Numbered from the stretch's first letter, positions 1-12,110 are shown. The stretch: 64,000 bases of DNA from Serratia plymuthica (GCF_018336935.1 NZ_CP068771.1:3348001-3412000), one strand, 5' to 3'. The notes: generated by a model from the letters alone, not told the origin. Numbers and translations: made by a program.

Positions 1-1055
1 TTCAGCCCTGAGCCGACCAGCAGGCAGACGATGGTCACGGCAATGCAGTTCACCGGCACACCGCTGGCGGACAGCTTGGTTAAGGAAGCGGGCAGTTGGC
101 GGTTCTTGGCCAGGGCATACAGCATGCGGCCACCGCTGTACATGCCGCTGTTGCAGCCGGACAGCGCCGCAGTCAGCACCACGAAGTTGATGATTCCCGC
201 GGCGGCGACGATACCGATCTTGGCGAAGGTCAGCACGAACGGGCTGCCGATAGTGCCGATACCGTTCCATGGGAAGATAGTGACGATGACGAAGATGGCG
301 CCGACATAGAAGATCAGAATGCGCCACAGGATATTGTTAATCGCGCGTTTCAGCGTAACCTGCGGGTTCTTGGCCTCGCCGGCGGTAATACCGACCAGCT
401 CAACCCCCTGATAGGAGGCCACAACGATACACAGCGCGAACAGGAAGCCCTTCCAACCGCCGGCAAAGAAGCCGCCGTGCTGCGTAAGATTGGCAAAACC
501 GATCGGCTCGCCACCGTTGCCAAAGCCAAAGAAGATCACTCCCAGTCCCACCAGAATCATCACAATGATGGTGGTCACCTTAATCATGGCAAACCAGAAC
601 TCCAGCTCGCCGTACAGGCGCACCGCCGCCAGGTTGGCCAACGCCACCATCGCCACGGCGATCAACGCCGGCACCCACTGCGGGATTTCCGGGAACCAGA
701 ACTGGACATAGACCCCAATGGCGGTGATTTCGGAGATGCCAACGGCAATCCACATAAACCAATAGCCCCAGGCGGTGAGGTAACCGAAATACGGCCCCAT
801 ATATTTATGCGCATAAACGGCAAAAGAACCCGCTACCGGCTCCAGGAACAGCATTTCGCCCATCGAACGCATAATAAAGAACACGAACAGCCCGGCGATG
901 ATATAGGCCAACAAGACCGACGGCCCCGCCCATTTCAGCGTGCTGGCCGACCCCATAAACAGACCGACACCGATGGTGCCACCCAGAGCGATCAGCTCAA
1001 TATGCCGGGCCTCTAGCCCCCGGTGCAGTCCTTGCGGTTTTTCTTTGTGTGCCAT
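1..1055 (-). CDS. yifK: YifK amino acid permease (C-terminus beyond the left edge)
   Basis: Inner-membrane APC-family amino acid permease, known in E. coli as a threonine/serine transporter (ThrP). The translated start, [20 protein letters not shown], is followed by the APC signature [16 protein letters not shown] and a run of hydrophobic helices. About 350 codons are present and the 3' end lies outside the window. The ATG is preceded by a GAGGATC ribosome site. It sits downstream of wecG on the same strand, as in E. coli, but 370 bp away, so it probably has its own promoter. The leader carries a C/A-rich stretch fitting GcvB small RNA control (separate entry). Confidence 0.93.
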   Translation of the reverse strand, partial: MAHKEKPQGLHRGLEARHIELIALGGTIGVGLFMGSASTLKWAGPSVLLAYIIAGLFVFFIMRSMGEMLFLEPVAGSFAVYAHKYMGPYFGYLTAWGYWFMWIAVGISEITAIGVYVQFWFPEIPQWVPALIAVAMVALANLAAVRLYGELEFWFAMIKVTTIIVMILVGLGVIFFGFGNGGEPIGFANLTQHGGFFAGGWKGFLFALCIVVASYQGVELVGITAGEAKNPQVTLKRAINNILWRILIFYVGAIFVIVTIFPWNGIGTIGSPFVLTFAKIGIVAAAGIINFVVLTAALSGCNSGMYSGGRMLYALAKNRQLPASLTKLSASGVPVNCIAVTIVCLLVGSGL

Positions 1056-1425
1056 AGATCCTCAATGATGTCTTTTTGATTGTGTTTGCATGCCGGCCGC
1101 TGCCGGTCGTTATTGTTTTTTGATGAAAATAGAGTAAATCATCCCCCGCCGCTTTGGCTGACATCAATGTTTGATCGGGGCGATCTTACGGCGAGAAAAA
1201 CGTCGTTCAGCGCTGCCACTCCGGGCGCCAGCAACTGGGGATAATTTCCGGACGGTATCGTTTCGCATTTTGCCGCTATAAGCAAACCGCAACTTAAAAC
1301 TTTATGGAATAAATGAGGGTGGGCTTAGGGTCTGAGGTTATAGAGGTGCTGGCTAATACGTCATCAAGCAGCTTATTTGAACAAGTGAATACGCCAGGGC
1401 AGCACAATACACCCCGACGTACTCA
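1056..1425. other. wecG-yifK intergenic region
   Basis: No gene is supported in these 370 bp. The part next to yifK is its leader, with the GcvB-like site and a small GC-rich hairpin (CCGG arms, 1092-1105). I could not assign convincing -35/-10 boxes, and I saw no U-tract terminator after wecG. No repeat family was recognised. Confidence 0.6.
1080..1090 (-). promoter_or_regulatory. Candidate GcvB sRNA pairing site in the yifK leader
   Basis: On the minus strand the leader reads TGCAAACACAA about 25-35 nt upstream of the yifK ATG. This is the complement of the TTGTGTTTGCA stretch in the G/U-rich R1 region of E. coli GcvB, as I recall that sequence. YifK is a known GcvB target in enterobacteria, so conserved repression is likely. 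The match is seen; the regulation is inferred. Confidence 0.5.
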
Positions 1426-2166
1426 TCACATCTTGCCGCGGTAGTAGTAACCCACAAATTTCAGCAGTTTCAGTTGGCGACCAATCCGGCTGGGTTGACT
1501 GAGCAGCCGGTAAAGCCACTCCAGGCCAAGATTCTGCCATACCTTTGGCGCACGCTTCACGTGACCGGTGAACACGTCGTAGGTCCCGCCCACGCCCATA
1601 TACAACGCTTGCGGATGCGCCTTGCGGCAGTCGCGCATCAGGATTTCCTGTTTCGGCGATCCCATGGCAACCGTCACTATAGCGGCGCCGCTGACGCGGA
1701 TGCGTTCAAACAGCGCATCGCGCTGTTCGGGCTTGAAGTAACCATCCTGGCTGCCGACCAGATTCACATTCCACTGGCTGCGCAACTTCTGCTCGGTTTC
1801 CGCCAGTACCGAAGGTTTGCCGCCAATCAGGAACACCGGCGTCCCCTCACGGCCGGCACGCTGCATCAGCGCTTCCCACAGATCGGCGCCCGCCACGCGC
1901 GACACCTCGGCGCCCGGATATTTGCGGCGGATTGATCGCACCATGCTGATACCGTCGGCATACTTGTATTCCGCTTCGTCCAGCAATGCATGCAGCGCGG
2001 TATCCTCCTCCGCCTTCAGTATCTTTTCTGCGTTCATTGCCACCAGCGTGCCCTGTTTTACCTGACCGCCGTCAAACAGAAAATCCATGCATTGCGCCAT
2101 ATCGCGGAATCCCCAAAGGCTGAAACCGCGCAGCTCATATTTGGGAACCCTAATAGTTGCTTCCAT
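1426..2166 (-). CDS. wecG: WecG, UDP-ManNAcA transferase making ECA lipid II
   Basis: Transfers N-acetylmannosaminuronic acid from UDP-ManNAcA to lipid I (GlcNAc-PP-undecaprenol), the second step of ECA assembly, at the cytoplasmic membrane face. It is a 246-residue WecG/TagA/CpsF (GT26) protein; conserved stretches are [27 protein letters not shown] and [20 protein letters not shown]. Length and sequence match E. coli WecG closely. It is the last gene of the wec operon, 14 bp after wzyE. The ATG start keeps the family N-terminus ending in [14 protein letters not shown]. Confidence 0.96.
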   Translation of the reverse strand: MEATIRVPKYELRGFSLWGFRDMAQCMDFLFDGGQVKQGTLVAMNAEKILKAEEDTALHALLDEAEYKYADGISMVRSIRRKYPGAEVSRVAGADLWEALMQRAGREGTPVFLIGGKPSVLAETEQKLRSQWNVNLVGSQDGYFKPEQRDALFERIRVSGAAIVTVAMGSPKQEILMRDCRKAHPQALYMGVGGTYDVFTGHVKRAPKVWQNLGLEWLYRLLSQPSRIGRQLKLLKFVGYYYRGKM

Positions 2167-2180
2167 CGTTATTCTTATCC

Positions 2181-3557
2181 TTACAGAAGACCGTTGGCGC
2201 GCGGGGAGGATGCCGGCGATGCCAGCCTGCGTGAACGCAGCACCCGTGCCTTAATCAAACCGGCAGCGTCGAACAGCCAGTACAGCAATTTCGCCATAAG
2301 CAAACAGGCGCCAAAAATAAGGCAGAAGAACACCACCCGCGAGACAAACGAATCCACGCCTTCCCTCGCCAAGACGATAATGTTGAACACAGCGCCAAAA
2401 CAGAAACTCTGCAATATCGCCGCCTTATAGCGGTTAGGCTCGCTTTTGCCCATTTCGTATAGCCAGTCGAACCATTTGATGATCATGCCAACCAACACGG
2501 CGCCGACAGGGATAAACAACGCGCCGCCCATCACCACCAGCGACCCGATCAGCGTCGGTGAGATCGCCAGGCCAGAATGGTTATCCAAGACTTCCCAGGT
2601 GAAATAGTTGGCGGTATTCAGCACCGTATCCGGACGGCCCGGCCACAGCCAGGCCGGAATGAACACGTAGAAGTCACGCACTATCGGCGCCAACCCCTGG
2701 AAGTCGATTTTGTCGTAGTTTTGCAGCAACAACGCCAGGTTTTCCCATGGCGAGAACGTGTCTCGCGTCAGGTAAAGGAAGGTGTAAAACGCTTCAGAAC
2801 CGCTGACGTCCAGGCTGTAACGCTTTAACGCCAGCCAGAACATGCCGACGATGCCGAACACGCCGGCGGCCACCAGCATCCACAGCGAAATCCAGCCGCG
2901 CACGATGCCGATAAACAAAAACAGCGAGAAAGCGATGATGATATTGGCGCGAGTACCGCCGACAATCACGTAGGTCAGGATACCGAAGGCCACCGTAGCC
3001 GCCAGGAAGAAGAACCAGGCGCGCAGATCCTGTTTCAGGAAATACACCACCAGCATTGCCGGAATAAAGAAATAGAAGAACCGCTTGAGCGCTACGCCGG
3101 ATACGTCGCTGGAGAAAATCTGGCTATAAGAGTTGAGCTTGAACAGCAGAAAACCGTTTTGCATGAAGAAAATGCCAACGGTGCCGATCGCCACCAGCGC
3201 CAGCAGTATCCAGGTCAGATTGGTTTCCACCCGGTTCATGGTAAATACCGGCTTACGCGGCCGCACGCTGGGCTTGCGCAGCCGGGTTTTATAACTGACG
3301 TAATAAATTGCGTAAAACGCGGTAGCGGAGAGAATGGCGTACAGCAGGAACTCGACCGGCACCACCTCAACGTCGAACTGAAACACCAACAGACACGTCA
3401 GCGGAAAGCCGAAGTAAAACGTCAGCAAATACAGCAGCGAAAAGAACACGTTGAAGTTAAAGCGGATACGCCGAAACTCCTGATAGGTCAGAGTAAGGAT
3501 AAACAGCACGCTGACCAGATAGACGACAAACAATCCGCCAAATTGCGCCAACGTCAT
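2181..3557 (-). CDS. wzyE: WzyE, ECA polymerase
   Basis: Polytopic inner-membrane polymerase that joins ECA trisaccharide repeats on the periplasmic side in the Wzy-dependent pathway, with WzzE setting chain length. It has 458 residues, about eleven hydrophobic segments and a large periplasmic loop. Segments nearly identical to E. coli WzyE include [20 protein letters not shown] and [20 protein letters not shown]. The start overlaps the wecF stop by 4 nt (ATGA), indicating translational coupling. Confidence 0.96.
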   Translation of the reverse strand: MTLAQFGGLFVVYLVSVLFILTLTYQEFRRIRFNFNVFFSLLYLLTFYFGFPLTCLLVFQFDVEVVPVEFLLYAILSATAFYAIYYVSYKTRLRKPSVRPRKPVFTMNRVETNLTWILLALVAIGTVGIFFMQNGFLLFKLNSYSQIFSSDVSGVALKRFFYFFIPAMLVVYFLKQDLRAWFFFLAATVAFGILTYVIVGGTRANIIIAFSLFLFIGIVRGWISLWMLVAAGVFGIVGMFWLALKRYSLDVSGSEAFYTFLYLTRDTFSPWENLALLLQNYDKIDFQGLAPIVRDFYVFIPAWLWPGRPDTVLNTANYFTWEVLDNHSGLAISPTLIGSLVVMGGALFIPVGAVLVGMIIKWFDWLYEMGKSEPNRYKAAILQSFCFGAVFNIIVLAREGVDSFVSRVVFFCLIFGACLLMAKLLYWLFDAAGLIKARVLRSRRLASPASSPRANGLL

Positions 3558-4639
3558 GAGCCTTCCCCCGCAGCCAGAGCCAATGCCTGTTGCCAGCCAT
3601 CAATGTAGTTTGGATTAAAGAAAGCGATCGCCTGTTTATCTACCGATGCCAGTTGGCGCTGCGCCTCGCGCACCACCGCCTCATCCAGCGAATCGCCGTA
3701 GAACAATACCGGCAAATGCTGCTCCGCCAAATCCTGCCAGAACGGGTTATGTCGGCTGAGCACGAACGGCACGCCGAACTGAATCAGCAAACACAGGGTA
3801 CCGATACCCTGCTGGCGGTTAAAAATAAAGTAGCCGAGATCGCACTCACGCAAAATGTTCAGGTAATCGTCGAACGCCACCTGTTGCGTCAGCAACTGCA
3901 GGTTCTTGTCGCCGAACAATTGCAGCCCGGCGCTACGCACTTGCTCAATGTAGACGTCGTTGTTGGTCGGATACCCCATCGGCAGGATCACGCGCACGTC
4001 CGCACCGAACTGCTGGTGAATCGCCTTCAGCGCTTCAACGTGGCGGTTGGTGCGATCGCCGGAATTCCCTACCAGAATGGTCATTGGCCCGGCCAGGTTT
4101 TTCTCTGCGCTAATGCCGGTCAGCGCCGGATCCATTCGCGTTGGAAAATACAACAGCGAGGCCGGCACGCGCGCATGGCGCTGCTGGTAATGGATCACGT
4201 CGCCGCGGGTAGCAAATACACGTGCTACCCGCCCCTGCGCGATGCGGCGCAGTAAATAGAACAGGCGAAATTTCCAATGGGTGGCATCCTCATACAGATC
4301 CGCGCCCCAGATATGCCAGCTCGCCTGGCGAGTTTTGATTTTACCGCTCAGCAGCGCCAGCCACAGCGCAGGATTAAACTGCCCATGCAGGAAGAAACGC
4401 TGATTCCGATCGCCCTGAGCGCGAGAGATGACCGCCGCCGCCAGGCTTTTCTTATCCGGGAAAGCCTCGATGCTCAGCTCGGGAAAATCGCCCAACGCCG
4501 CTACGTCTCTGGCCGCCACCATAAAATGGCGCGTCTGTTCGGGCGGCAGGCGCTTCGCCAACACGTCGTTGAAGAAACGCAACACCGTCTGATTGTGATG
4601 CGGGATATCAGATCCCAATACGTGAATCAGTATGGTCAT
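3554..4639 (-). CDS. wecF: WecF, Fuc4NAc transferase making ECA lipid III
   Basis: Transfers 4-acetamido-4,6-dideoxy-D-galactose from TDP-Fuc4NAc to lipid II, completing the lipid-linked ECA trisaccharide in the cytoplasm. It is a 361-residue GT56 protein. Diagnostic stretches are the N-terminal [56 protein letters not shown] and [14 protein letters not shown]. It has 4-nt overlaps with both wzxE upstream and wzyE downstream, so all three are tightly coupled. Confidence 0.96.
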   Translation of the reverse strand: MTILIHVLGSDIPHHNQTVLRFFNDVLAKRLPPEQTRHFMVAARDVAALGDFPELSIEAFPDKKSLAAAVISRAQGDRNQRFFLHGQFNPALWLALLSGKIKTRQASWHIWGADLYEDATHWKFRLFYLLRRIAQGRVARVFATRGDVIHYQQRHARVPASLLYFPTRMDPALTGISAEKNLAGPMTILVGNSGDRTNRHVEALKAIHQQFGADVRVILPMGYPTNNDVYIEQVRSAGLQLFGDKNLQLLTQQVAFDDYLNILRECDLGYFIFNRQQGIGTLCLLIQFGVPFVLSRHNPFWQDLAEQHLPVLFYGDSLDEAVVREAQRQLASVDKQAIAFFNPNYIDGWQQALALAAGEGS

Positions 4640-5886
4640 ACTCGTCTACGATAAAGAATGAATACGCAGCTACAGAGCGCGAAATACACGATGTAGGTTG
4701 CCATGTAGGCCTGTGCCGCACCCAGTGCGCCGTGCAAGGGGATCAGCCAGTGCGAAAACAGCGTCAGCAGCAGAAACTGGCTGACTTCCGTCAGGATGTA
4801 AAAACGCAACGACGCCTTGGCGATAACCAGGTAGCCAAACACATAAGCGCCGACCTTAAGTACATCCCCTACCAGTTGCCAGGCGAACAAATCGCGCATG
4901 GCGACGAACTTGTCCGTGAACAGCAACCAGATGGCGACGTCGCGCAGCAGCCAGACGGTGAAACTCGCCGCCGCCACGGCGGGCAGCACAAACTTCAACG
5001 AACGCACAATCTCCTGCGAGATGGCGCTTTTGTCCTTCAGGCGCGACAGCGTTGGCAGCAGATAGACGGTAAACGAAGCGGTGATAAATTGCAGATAAGC
5101 GTCGGAAATGCTGCTGACGCCCTGCCAAATCCCCACCTCATCCCAACTGTAATGGCTGGCCAGCAGGTTACGCATCATCACATAGGCCACCGGCAGCGTC
5201 ACTGAGGTAATCAGCGCCATAATGGTGAACTTGCCGAGATGACTGGCCAGCGCCTTGTCCCAGGCCAGCGCCAGGTAGCGCAGCGGCAAGGTCTTGCGCC
5301 GCCACAGCAGGAAGCCGGCGGGCAATACCGCCAATGCCGGCACCAGCGCCAACCCCGCGAGCGCGCCTTCATAACCGCCCAGCTTAAAGCACAGGTAGTA
5401 CGCCACCACGCCAATCAGGCTGCCGCCAATCACCGCCAACGCATTGCCCATCGCATCGCGGTAGCCTTTCAGCACCGCCATAAACAGGTTGGCGTAGGCG
5501 ATACCCATCTGAATAAAGGCCACCGCACGCACCACGTTCACATACTCTGCGTGGCCGAACAGCGCAATGCTGATGGGAACGGCTGCGAATAAAAACACCA
5601 GCGCCAACAGCGTGGAGAAGCCCAGCACGATAGTCGACGCCGTGCCGACCGCCAGCCTCAACCGCTGCGGATCCTGATGGTATTCGGCGACGTATTTCGT
5701 GATGCCGTTAAAAATCCCGGCGCCGGACAGCACACCCAGCACGGTGATCAACTGGCGGAAGTTACCCGCCTGCCCAACGCCGCTGGGGCCAAACGCCACC
5801 GCCAGCAGTTTCACCACCAATAACCCCACGCCGATTTTGATCAGCGTGGAGCCGGCGGTCCAAATCGATGCTTTTGCCAACGACAT
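4636..5886 (-). CDS. wzxE: WzxE, ECA lipid III flippase
   Basis: MOP-superfamily flippase that moves undecaprenyl-PP-linked ECA trisaccharide across the inner membrane. It has 416 residues and about twelve hydrophobic segments. The N-terminus [20 protein letters not shown] and the stretch [19 protein letters not shown] are typical of enterobacterial WzxE. The start is 1 bp after the wecE stop, and the end overlaps wecF. Confidence 0.95.
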   Translation of the reverse strand: MSLAKASIWTAGSTLIKIGVGLLVVKLLAVAFGPSGVGQAGNFRQLITVLGVLSGAGIFNGITKYVAEYHQDPQRLRLAVGTASTIVLGFSTLLALVFLFAAVPISIALFGHAEYVNVVRAVAFIQMGIAYANLFMAVLKGYRDAMGNALAVIGGSLIGVVAYYLCFKLGGYEGALAGLALVPALAVLPAGFLLWRRKTLPLRYLALAWDKALASHLGKFTIMALITSVTLPVAYVMMRNLLASHYSWDEVGIWQGVSSISDAYLQFITASFTVYLLPTLSRLKDKSAISQEIVRSLKFVLPAVAAASFTVWLLRDVAIWLLFTDKFVAMRDLFAWQLVGDVLKVGAYVFGYLVIAKASLRFYILTEVSQFLLLTLFSHWLIPLHGALGAAQAYMATYIVYFALCSCVFILYRRRV

Positions 5887-5887
5887 A

Positions 5888-7018
5888 TCAGGCGAAGAAA
5901 CTAAGAATGGTATTGATCACCGTACGCTGATTAGCATCAGACATATTGTAGAACAGCGGCAGACGCACCAGGCGCGCGCTTTCCTGGCTGGTGAAGCGGT
6001 CTTCGCCGGCAAAGCGGCCGAAACGATCGCCCGCCGGGCAGTCATGCAGCGGAATGTAATGGAACACCGCCATGATTTCGGCTTCTTTCAGATAATCGAT
6101 AAACGCCGTGCGGTCTTCAATATCGCGCAGTTTGATATAGAACATATGCGCATTCTGCACGCAGTCCGCCGGAATGCTCGGCAATACGATGCGGCCGGCC
6201 TCGGCCAGCGGCAGGAAGCTATCGTAATACTTCTGCCATAGCGCCAGGCGGCGCTGGTTGATGCGATCGGCAACCTCGAGCTGGCCCCACAGGTAAGCGG
6301 CCTGCAGATCTGACATCAGGTAGCTGGAACCGATATCGCGCCAGGTGTACTTGTCGACCTGACCACGGAAGAACTGGCTGCGGTTGGTGCCCTTCTCGCG
6401 AATGACTTCCGCCCGGTCGATCAGCGCCGGATCGTTAATCAGCGTGGCACCGCCCTCACCGCCTGCGGTGTAGTTTTTGGTTTCATGGAAGCTGAAACAG
6501 CCAATATGGCCGATGGTGCCGAGCGCCTTACCTTTATAGGTCGACATCACGCCCTGTGCGGCATCTTCCACCACGTACAAGTTGTATTTTTTCGCCAGCG
6601 CCATGATGGTGTCCATCTCGCAGGCCACGCCGGCGTAATGAACCGGCACAATGGCGCGGGTTTTATCGGTGATCGCCGCTTCGATTTTGCTCTCATCGAT
6701 GTTCATGGTGTCCGGACGCAAGTCAACGAACACCACTTTAGCGCCGCGCAGCACGAAAGCGTTGGCGGTTGAAACAAAGGTGAAGCTCGGCATGATCACT
6801 TCATCGCCCGGCTGAATATCCAGCAGGATCGCCGCCATCTCCAGCGAGGCGGTGCAGGAAGGCGTCAACAGCACCTTCGGGCAACCAAAACGCTGCTCCA
6901 TCCACTGTTGGCAGCGACGGGTAAAACCTCCATCGCCACACAGTTTGCCACTGCTCATTGCAGCCTGCATATACTCAAGTTCGGTGCCAACAACCGGTGG
7001 TGCGTTAAATGGGATCAT
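5888..7018 (-). CDS. wecE: WecE, TDP-4-keto-6-deoxyglucose transaminase
   Basis: PLP-dependent aminotransferase forming TDP-4-amino-4,6-dideoxy-D-galactose, the precursor of Fuc4NAc. It has 376 residues and belongs to the DegT/DnrJ/EryC1 family. The PLP lysine is K181 in FSFHETKNYTAGGEGG. I chose the ATG at 7018, giving [13 protein letters not shown] as in E. coli and preceded by AGAGGAAAAC, over a longer in-frame start 15 codons upstream. It overlaps the wecD 3' end by 14 nt. Confidence 0.96.
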   Translation of the reverse strand: MIPFNAPPVVGTELEYMQAAMSSGKLCGDGGFTRRCQQWMEQRFGCPKVLLTPSCTASLEMAAILLDIQPGDEVIMPSFTFVSTANAFVLRGAKVVFVDLRPDTMNIDESKIEAAITDKTRAIVPVHYAGVACEMDTIMALAKKYNLYVVEDAAQGVMSTYKGKALGTIGHIGCFSFHETKNYTAGGEGGATLINDPALIDRAEVIREKGTNRSQFFRGQVDKYTWRDIGSSYLMSDLQAAYLWGQLEVADRINQRRLALWQKYYDSFLPLAEAGRIVLPSIPADCVQNAHMFYIKLRDIEDRTAFIDYLKEAEIMAVFHYIPLHDCPAGDRFGRFAGEDRFTSQESARLVRLPLFYNMSDANQRTVINTILSFFA

Positions 7019-7730
7019 GTTTTCCTCTGTATAACCAATACGAGGTGCTTTCGATAGCGGCACCCTGTCGTTGATAGAGCCGTAACGCGGCGATATTACC
7101 TATCTGGGTGGCGACCCGCAGGCGCTGCAGCGACCGGCACTCTGCGATAGCCGCCGCCATCAATCGGGAGCCAATCCCTTTGCCGGATGCGCCGGGAAAC
7201 GCCGCTAAAAGGCCGATTCGTGCCTCCTGGCCACCGATATCACGCAGGCTGACAAACCCTTCAGGCTGCCCGGCTTCGTCCAGCGCCAGCAGGCACTGGT
7301 GATCAAATGTCCCCAATACCGCTTTTTCTATCCACATGGCATAGAAACGGCCGCTGTCATTAGCGTCATACCAGGGCGCACGAAAACGGCTGGCGGTGAA
7401 CACCCCGGCCGCCGCGTCACGCAGCGCCGGGATATCGCCCGGCACTGCCGGGCGAATGGTCCCTGGCGACACAGTCTGAGATGAAGCACATTCCGTGCCG
7501 ATATTCAGTACCAGATCGACTTCGCCTTCAACCAGTTGAAACCCCAACCCGGCCAATCCATCCGCCCAGGCCGTTTGATGCGCAGGGATTTTGGCCTGCA
7601 CCAATGCGTAGGCATTCAAATCGGCTTCAGCGAGTATGGGGGCTGCAGTGGCAAAATTGAGCTTTGCGCTGTTAAGGGCAAAAAACTCTGTTTCCCAGGC
7701 TAAGGGCTCAATACTGGCGCGGACGTGCAT
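7005..7730 (-). CDS. wecD: WecD, TDP-Fuc4N N-acetyltransferase
   Basis: GNAT-family acetyltransferase that uses acetyl-CoA to make TDP-Fuc4NAc. It has 241 residues against about 224 in E. coli. The acetyl-CoA-binding region is [20 protein letters not shown], and the family C-terminus STSYWLYRG is kept. The start [13 protein letters not shown] aligns with E. coli [13 protein letters not shown]. It overlaps rffH by 23 nt and wecE by 14 nt. Confidence 0.93.
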   Translation of the reverse strand: MHVRASIEPLAWETEFFALNSAKLNFATAAPILAEADLNAYALVQAKIPAHQTAWADGLAGLGFQLVEGEVDLVLNIGTECASSQTVSPGTIRPAVPGDIPALRDAAAGVFTASRFRAPWYDANDSGRFYAMWIEKAVLGTFDHQCLLALDEAGQPEGFVSLRDIGGQEARIGLLAAFPGASGKGIGSRLMAAAIAECRSLQRLRVATQIGNIAALRLYQRQGAAIESTSYWLYRGKHDPI

Positions 7731-8589
7731 GCAATAAATCCAGCAGATACTTACCGTAACCGGTTTTAAGCAAGGATTGCGCGGCGCGTTTCACACCGTC
7801 ATCGTCCAGCCAGCCATTGCGCCAGGCAATCTCTTCCAGGCAGGCAATTTTAAAGCCCTGGCGTTTTTCCACTGTCTGCACAAAGCTGCTGGCTTCCAGC
7901 AGGCTGTCGTGTGTGCCGGTATCCAGCCAGGCGAAACCACGGCCCAACAGCTCGACGGTCAGTTCACCACGCTCCAGGTACATCTGGTTAATGCTGGTGA
8001 TTTCCAGCTCGCCGCGCTCGGAAGGTTTTACCTGTTTGGCAAACTCCACGACCTGACTGTCGTAGAAATACAGGCCGGTCACCGCCCAATTGGATTTAGG
8101 TTGTTGCGGTTTTTCCTCGATCGACAGGGCGCGGAAATTATCGTCAAATTCCACGACACCGAAGCGCTCAGGATCCATCACCTGATAGCCGAACACGGTA
8201 GCGCCTTGCGTACGGGCGGCGACAGTTTTCAGTTTCGGGCTAAACCCTTGGCCAAAGTAGATATTATCACCCAGCACCAGGCAGCTCGGTTCGCCGGCCA
8301 GGAACTCTTCACCAATTAAAAATGCCTGCGCCAGGCCATCTGGGCTAGGTTGTTCGGCATAACTGAGGGTAATGCCGAACTCTTCTCCAGAGCCCAGCAA
8401 GCGTCTGAATGAGGGTAAATCTTCCGGGGTGGAGATGATCAGAATGTCGCGGATCCCCGCCAGCATCAGCACCGACAGCGGATAGTAAATCATCGGCTTG
8501 TCGTAGATAGGCAGCAGTTGCTTGGATACGCCACGGGTAATCGGGTGCAGGCGTGTGCCGGAGCCGCCCGCCAGAATAATACCTTTCAT
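7708..8589 (-). CDS. rffH: RffH, glucose-1-phosphate thymidylyltransferase for ECA
   Basis: Makes dTDP-glucose from glucose-1-phosphate and dTTP, the first step to TDP-Fuc4NAc. It is a 293-residue RmlA-type enzyme. The nucleotide-binding motif GGSGTRLHP is at residues 8-16; VLGDNIYFG and [20 protein letters not shown] are further signatures. I chose the ATG at 8589 with GGAGTGAGT ahead of it, which gives [13 protein letters not shown], over an in-frame ATG 16 codons upstream. RffG lies 50 bp upstream. Confidence 0.95.
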   Translation of the reverse strand: MKGIILAGGSGTRLHPITRGVSKQLLPIYDKPMIYYPLSVLMLAGIRDILIISTPEDLPSFRRLLGSGEEFGITLSYAEQPSPDGLAQAFLIGEEFLAGEPSCLVLGDNIYFGQGFSPKLKTVAARTQGATVFGYQVMDPERFGVVEFDDNFRALSIEEKPQQPKSNWAVTGLYFYDSQVVEFAKQVKPSERGELEITSINQMYLERGELTVELLGRGFAWLDTGTHDSLLEASSFVQTVEKRQGFKIACLEEIAWRNGWLDDDGVKRAAQSLLKTGYGKYLLDLLHARPRQY

Positions 8590-8639
8590 ACTCACTCCAG
8601 ACTTCACAGGGCCGCCAAACGGCAGCGGCCTCGCCAAAT

Positions 8640-9713
8640 TTAGTCGGATAAACCTAAACGTTCACCCGCATAGGAACCGTCCTGAACGCGTCGCCACCAG
8701 GTTTCGTTGTTCAGATACCAGGAAACCGTTTTGCGAATGCCGCTTTCAAAGGTTTCCTGCGGCCGCCAGCCCAGTTCCCGGTCAATTTTCCCGGCATCGA
8801 TCGCGTAGCGCATATCATGACCTGGGCGATCCTTGACGTAAGTAATCAGGTCGCGGTATTTCTTCACGCCCAGCGGCTTGTTCGGGGCCAGTTCTTCCAA
8901 CAGATCGCAGAGGGTGTGTACCACCTCGATATTCTTGCGCTCGTTGTGGCCGCCGATATTGTAGGTTTCACCTACCACACCTTCGGTAACAACCTGGTAC
9001 AACGCGCGCGCATGGTCTTCAACATACAGCCAATCGCGGACTTGCGCGCCGTCGCCATATACCGGCAATGGCTTGCCGGCAACGGCATTCAGGATCACCA
9101 ACGGGATCAGTTTCTCCGGGAAGTGATACGGGCCGTAGTTATTGGAACAGTTAGTGACGATGGTCGGCAGGCCGTAGGTTCGCAACCAGGCGCGCACCAG
9201 ATGATCGCTGGAGGCTTTAGAGGCCGAATACGGGCTGCTCGGCGAATAAGGCGTGGTTTCGGTGAACAGATCGTCCGTGCCATGCAGATCGCCATACACT
9301 TCGTCGGTGGAAATGTGGTGAAAGCGGAAATTCTGCTTCTTCTCCGCATCCAGCGATTGCCAATACTGGCGGGCCGCTTCCAGCAGGGTGTAGGTCCCCA
9401 CCACGTTGGTTTCAATAAATGCCGCCGGGCCGTCGATCGAACGATCGACATGGCTTTCCGCCGCCAGGTGCATGATCACATCCGGCCGATACTGGGCAAA
9501 TACCCGATCCAACGCCGTGCGATCGCAGATATCCACCTGTTCAAACGCATAGCGTTCGTTATCGGCAATCACCGCAAGCGACTCCAGATTGCCCGCGTAA
9601 GTGAGCTTATCTACCACCACGACGCTGTCTTGCGTGGCTTCAATGATATGCCTCACGACGGCGGAACCAATAAAGCCGGCGCCTCCAGTGACTAAAATAC
9701 GTTTCAACGCCAT
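8640..9713 (-). CDS. rffG: RffG, dTDP-glucose 4,6-dehydratase for ECA
   Basis: NAD-dependent dehydratase of the SDR superfamily converting dTDP-glucose to dTDP-4-keto-6-deoxyglucose. It has 357 residues. The Rossmann motif GGAGFIGS is near residue 10, STDEVYGDL carries the active-site Thr/Asp/Glu, and YSASK is the YxxxK pair. It overlaps the wecC stop by 10 nt. With RffH it gives the ECA operon its own dTDP-sugar supply. Confidence 0.96.
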   Translation of the reverse strand: MALKRILVTGGAGFIGSAVVRHIIEATQDSVVVVDKLTYAGNLESLAVIADNERYAFEQVDICDRTALDRVFAQYRPDVIMHLAAESHVDRSIDGPAAFIETNVVGTYTLLEAARQYWQSLDAEKKQNFRFHHISTDEVYGDLHGTDDLFTETTPYSPSSPYSASKASSDHLVRAWLRTYGLPTIVTNCSNNYGPYHFPEKLIPLVILNAVAGKPLPVYGDGAQVRDWLYVEDHARALYQVVTEGVVGETYNIGGHNERKNIEVVHTLCDLLEELAPNKPLGVKKYRDLITYVKDRPGHDMRYAIDAGKIDRELGWRPQETFESGIRKTVSWYLNNETWWRRVQDGSYAGERLGLSD

Positions 9714-10966
9714 ACCCCTTTGGTATCCACTACCCAGGATTGCGTAATCTCTTCCGGCTTGATCGCTTTGAATTGCTTATGGTCGACCAGCATTACGATC
9801 ACATCCGCCTGCTGCAAGGCATCGGCCAACGCTTTCAGCGTCACGTGACCGGCCAGAGATTTCGGCAACTGCTCAACATTGGGTTCTACCACCAAGGTTT
9901 CGCCGACGTGCCAGTCAGCAATCAGATGCGCCACTTCCACCGCCGGGCTTTCGCGCAAATCGTCGATATTCGGCTTGAAAGCCAGACCGAAACAGGCAAT
10001 TTTCACTTCTGAAGCGCGCTTGTCGGTGGCCGCCAGACAGTCGGCAACGGCGGCTTTCACCCGGTCAACCACCCACAGTGGTTTTCCGTCATTCACCAGA
10101 CGTGCGGTATGGATCAGGCGCGCCTGCTGCGGATTTTGCGACACGATAAACCACGGATCGACCGCGATGCAGTGGCCACCGACGCCAGGACCCGGCTGCA
10201 GGATATTCACCCGCGGATGGCGATTCGCCAGACGGATAAGTTCCCAGACGTTGATGCCCTGCTCGGCGCAAATCAGCGACAGCTCATTCGCAAAGGCGAT
10301 ATTCACGTCGCGGAAACTGTTTTCGGTCAGTTTGCACATCTCGGCGGTGCGTGAATTAGTCACCACACATTCACCTTCAAGGAAAATCTTGTACAGCTCG
10401 CTGGCGCGATCCGAGCATTTTGGCGTCATGCCGCCAATAACGCGATCGTTCTGAATCAGCTCAACCATCACCTGCCCCGGCAGCACACGCTCCGGACAGT
10501 AAGCAATATTCACATCGGCAGCTTCACCCGTCTGCTGCGGGAAGCTGAGATCGCTGCGCGCCTCGGCCAGCCACTGCGCCATCTGTTCGGTAGCCCCCAC
10601 CGGAGAGGTGGACTCCAGGATAACCAGATCACCCTTTTTCAGTACCGGCGCCAGTGATTTGGCGGCAGCCTCGACATAAGCCAGATCGGGCTCATGATCG
10701 CCTTTAAACGGCGTAGGTACCGCGATCAGAAAAGCGTCCGCGGCCAAGGGTTTGGTCACCGCCTGCAGATAACCGCCGTCGACGGCCTCTTTAACCACTT
10801 TATCCAGATCGGGTTCAACGATATGAATCGCGCCGCGGTTAATGGTATCTACCGCATGCTGGTTAACATCTACGCCGACCACTTTTTTCTTGCGCGAGGC
10901 AAACGCCGCCGCCGTTGGCAGACCGATATACCCCAGGCCGATAACCGAAATAGTGTTAAAACTCAT
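9704..10966 (-). CDS. wecC: WecC, UDP-ManNAc dehydrogenase
   Basis: Oxidises UDP-N-acetylmannosamine to UDP-ManNAcA in two NAD-dependent steps. It has 420 residues and belongs to the UDP-glucose/GDP-mannose dehydrogenase family. The Rossmann motif GLGYIGLP is at the N-terminus, the catalytic Cys is in [14 protein letters not shown], and [18 protein letters not shown] marks the C-terminal domain. The start overlaps the wecB stop by 4 nt. Confidence 0.96.
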   Translation of the reverse strand: MSFNTISVIGLGYIGLPTAAAFASRKKKVVGVDVNQHAVDTINRGAIHIVEPDLDKVVKEAVDGGYLQAVTKPLAADAFLIAVPTPFKGDHEPDLAYVEAAAKSLAPVLKKGDLVILESTSPVGATEQMAQWLAEARSDLSFPQQTGEAADVNIAYCPERVLPGQVMVELIQNDRVIGGMTPKCSDRASELYKIFLEGECVVTNSRTAEMCKLTENSFRDVNIAFANELSLICAEQGINVWELIRLANRHPRVNILQPGPGVGGHCIAVDPWFIVSQNPQQARLIHTARLVNDGKPLWVVDRVKAAVADCLAATDKRASEVKIACFGLAFKPNIDDLRESPAVEVAHLIADWHVGETLVVEPNVEQLPKSLAGHVTLKALADALQQADVIVMLVDHKQFKAIKPEEITQSWVVDTKGVWR

Positions 10967-12093
10967 AGTGTCACCTGATGATTCTTCAAAGCTGCGAGAA
11001 TACGCTGGCAGGCATGCCCGTCACCGTAAGGGTTATGCGCCCGGCTCATGGCGTGATATTCCTTTTCATCCGTCAACAGCCGGGTCACCGCATCAACAAT
11101 TTTAGCCACGTCGGTGCCGACCAGGCGGACCGTACCCGCATCCACCGCTTCCGGCCGTTCGGTAGTGTCACGCATTACCAGCACAGGTTTACCCAATGAC
11201 GGCGCTTCCTCCTGGATACCGCCGGAGTCGGTCAGGATCATATAAGCGTTAGCCATCAGATACACGAACGGCAAGTAATCCTGCGGATCGATCAGGATAA
11301 TGTTATCAATCCCTTTCAGAATGCGGTTGACCGGCTCGCTTACGTTCGGGTTGAGATGTACCGGGTACACCACCTGTACGTCAGGATGAGTACGGGCGAT
11401 TTCTGCCAGCGCGCTGCAAATCCGCTCAAACCCGCCGCCGAAGCTTTCGCGACGGTGGCCCGTCACCAGGATCAACTTCTTGCTGGCATCCAGGAACGGG
11501 TAGCGCTGCGCCAGGCCATCATGCACGGCGGCATCACCCATTACACGATCGCGCACCCAGAACAACGCATCGATAACCGTGTTGCCGGTGACGAAAATAT
11601 GATCGTCCGGCAACAGTTCGCGCAGCAGGTTCTGGCGTGAATTTTCCGTCGGTGCAAAATGATACATCGCCAGATGACCGGTCAGCTTGCGGTTGGCCTC
11701 TTCCGGCCACGGCGAGTACAGATCGCCGGTGCGCAAGCCCGCCTCCACGTGTCCAACCGGGATACGCTGATAAAAAGCCGCCAGGCTGGTCGCCAGCGTG
11801 GTGGTTGTGTCACCGTGGACCAGCACCACATCCGGCTTGAACTCTTCCAGAACGCCTTTCAGGCCTTCCAAAATGCGACAGGTAATCTCACTCAGTCCCT
11901 GGCCGGGCTTCATGATGTTCAGATCGTAATCAGGCACGATTTCAAATAACCGCAACACTTGATCCAACATCTCACGATGCTGTGCCGTTACGCAGACTCT
12001 TGATTCAAAGGCTTCATCCTGAGCCAGGGCATGTACCAGCGGTGCCATCTTGATGGCTTCAGGCCTGGTGCCGAAAACAGTCAACACTTTCAC
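10963..12093 (-). CDS. wecB: WecB, UDP-GlcNAc 2-epimerase (GTG start)
   Basis: Non-hydrolysing epimerase interconverting UDP-GlcNAc and UDP-ManNAc, feeding WecC. It has 376 residues, as in E. coli. Signatures are [48 protein letters not shown] and [19 protein letters not shown]. The start codon is GTG, preceded by a modest AGAG site. An 84-bp gap with three inverted repeats separates it from wzzE. Confidence 0.96.
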   Translation of the reverse strand: MKVLTVFGTRPEAIKMAPLVHALAQDEAFESRVCVTAQHREMLDQVLRLFEIVPDYDLNIMKPGQGLSEITCRILEGLKGVLEEFKPDVVLVHGDTTTTLATSLAAFYQRIPVGHVEAGLRTGDLYSPWPEEANRKLTGHLAMYHFAPTENSRQNLLRELLPDDHIFVTGNTVIDALFWVRDRVMGDAAVHDGLAQRYPFLDASKKLILVTGHRRESFGGGFERICSALAEIARTHPDVQVVYPVHLNPNVSEPVNRILKGIDNIILIDPQDYLPFVYLMANAYMILTDSGGIQEEAPSLGKPVLVMRDTTERPEAVDAGTVRLVGTDVAKIVDAVTRLLTDEKEYHAMSRAHNPYGDGHACQRILAALKNHQVTL

Positions 12094-12110
12094 AGCGAAT
12101 CTCTTTTGGT

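Noticed and set aside
96..1016. Long plus-strand frame opposite yifK
   Set aside because: The minus strand encodes a clear amino acid permease; the plus frame is a low-complexity shadow produced by codon bias.
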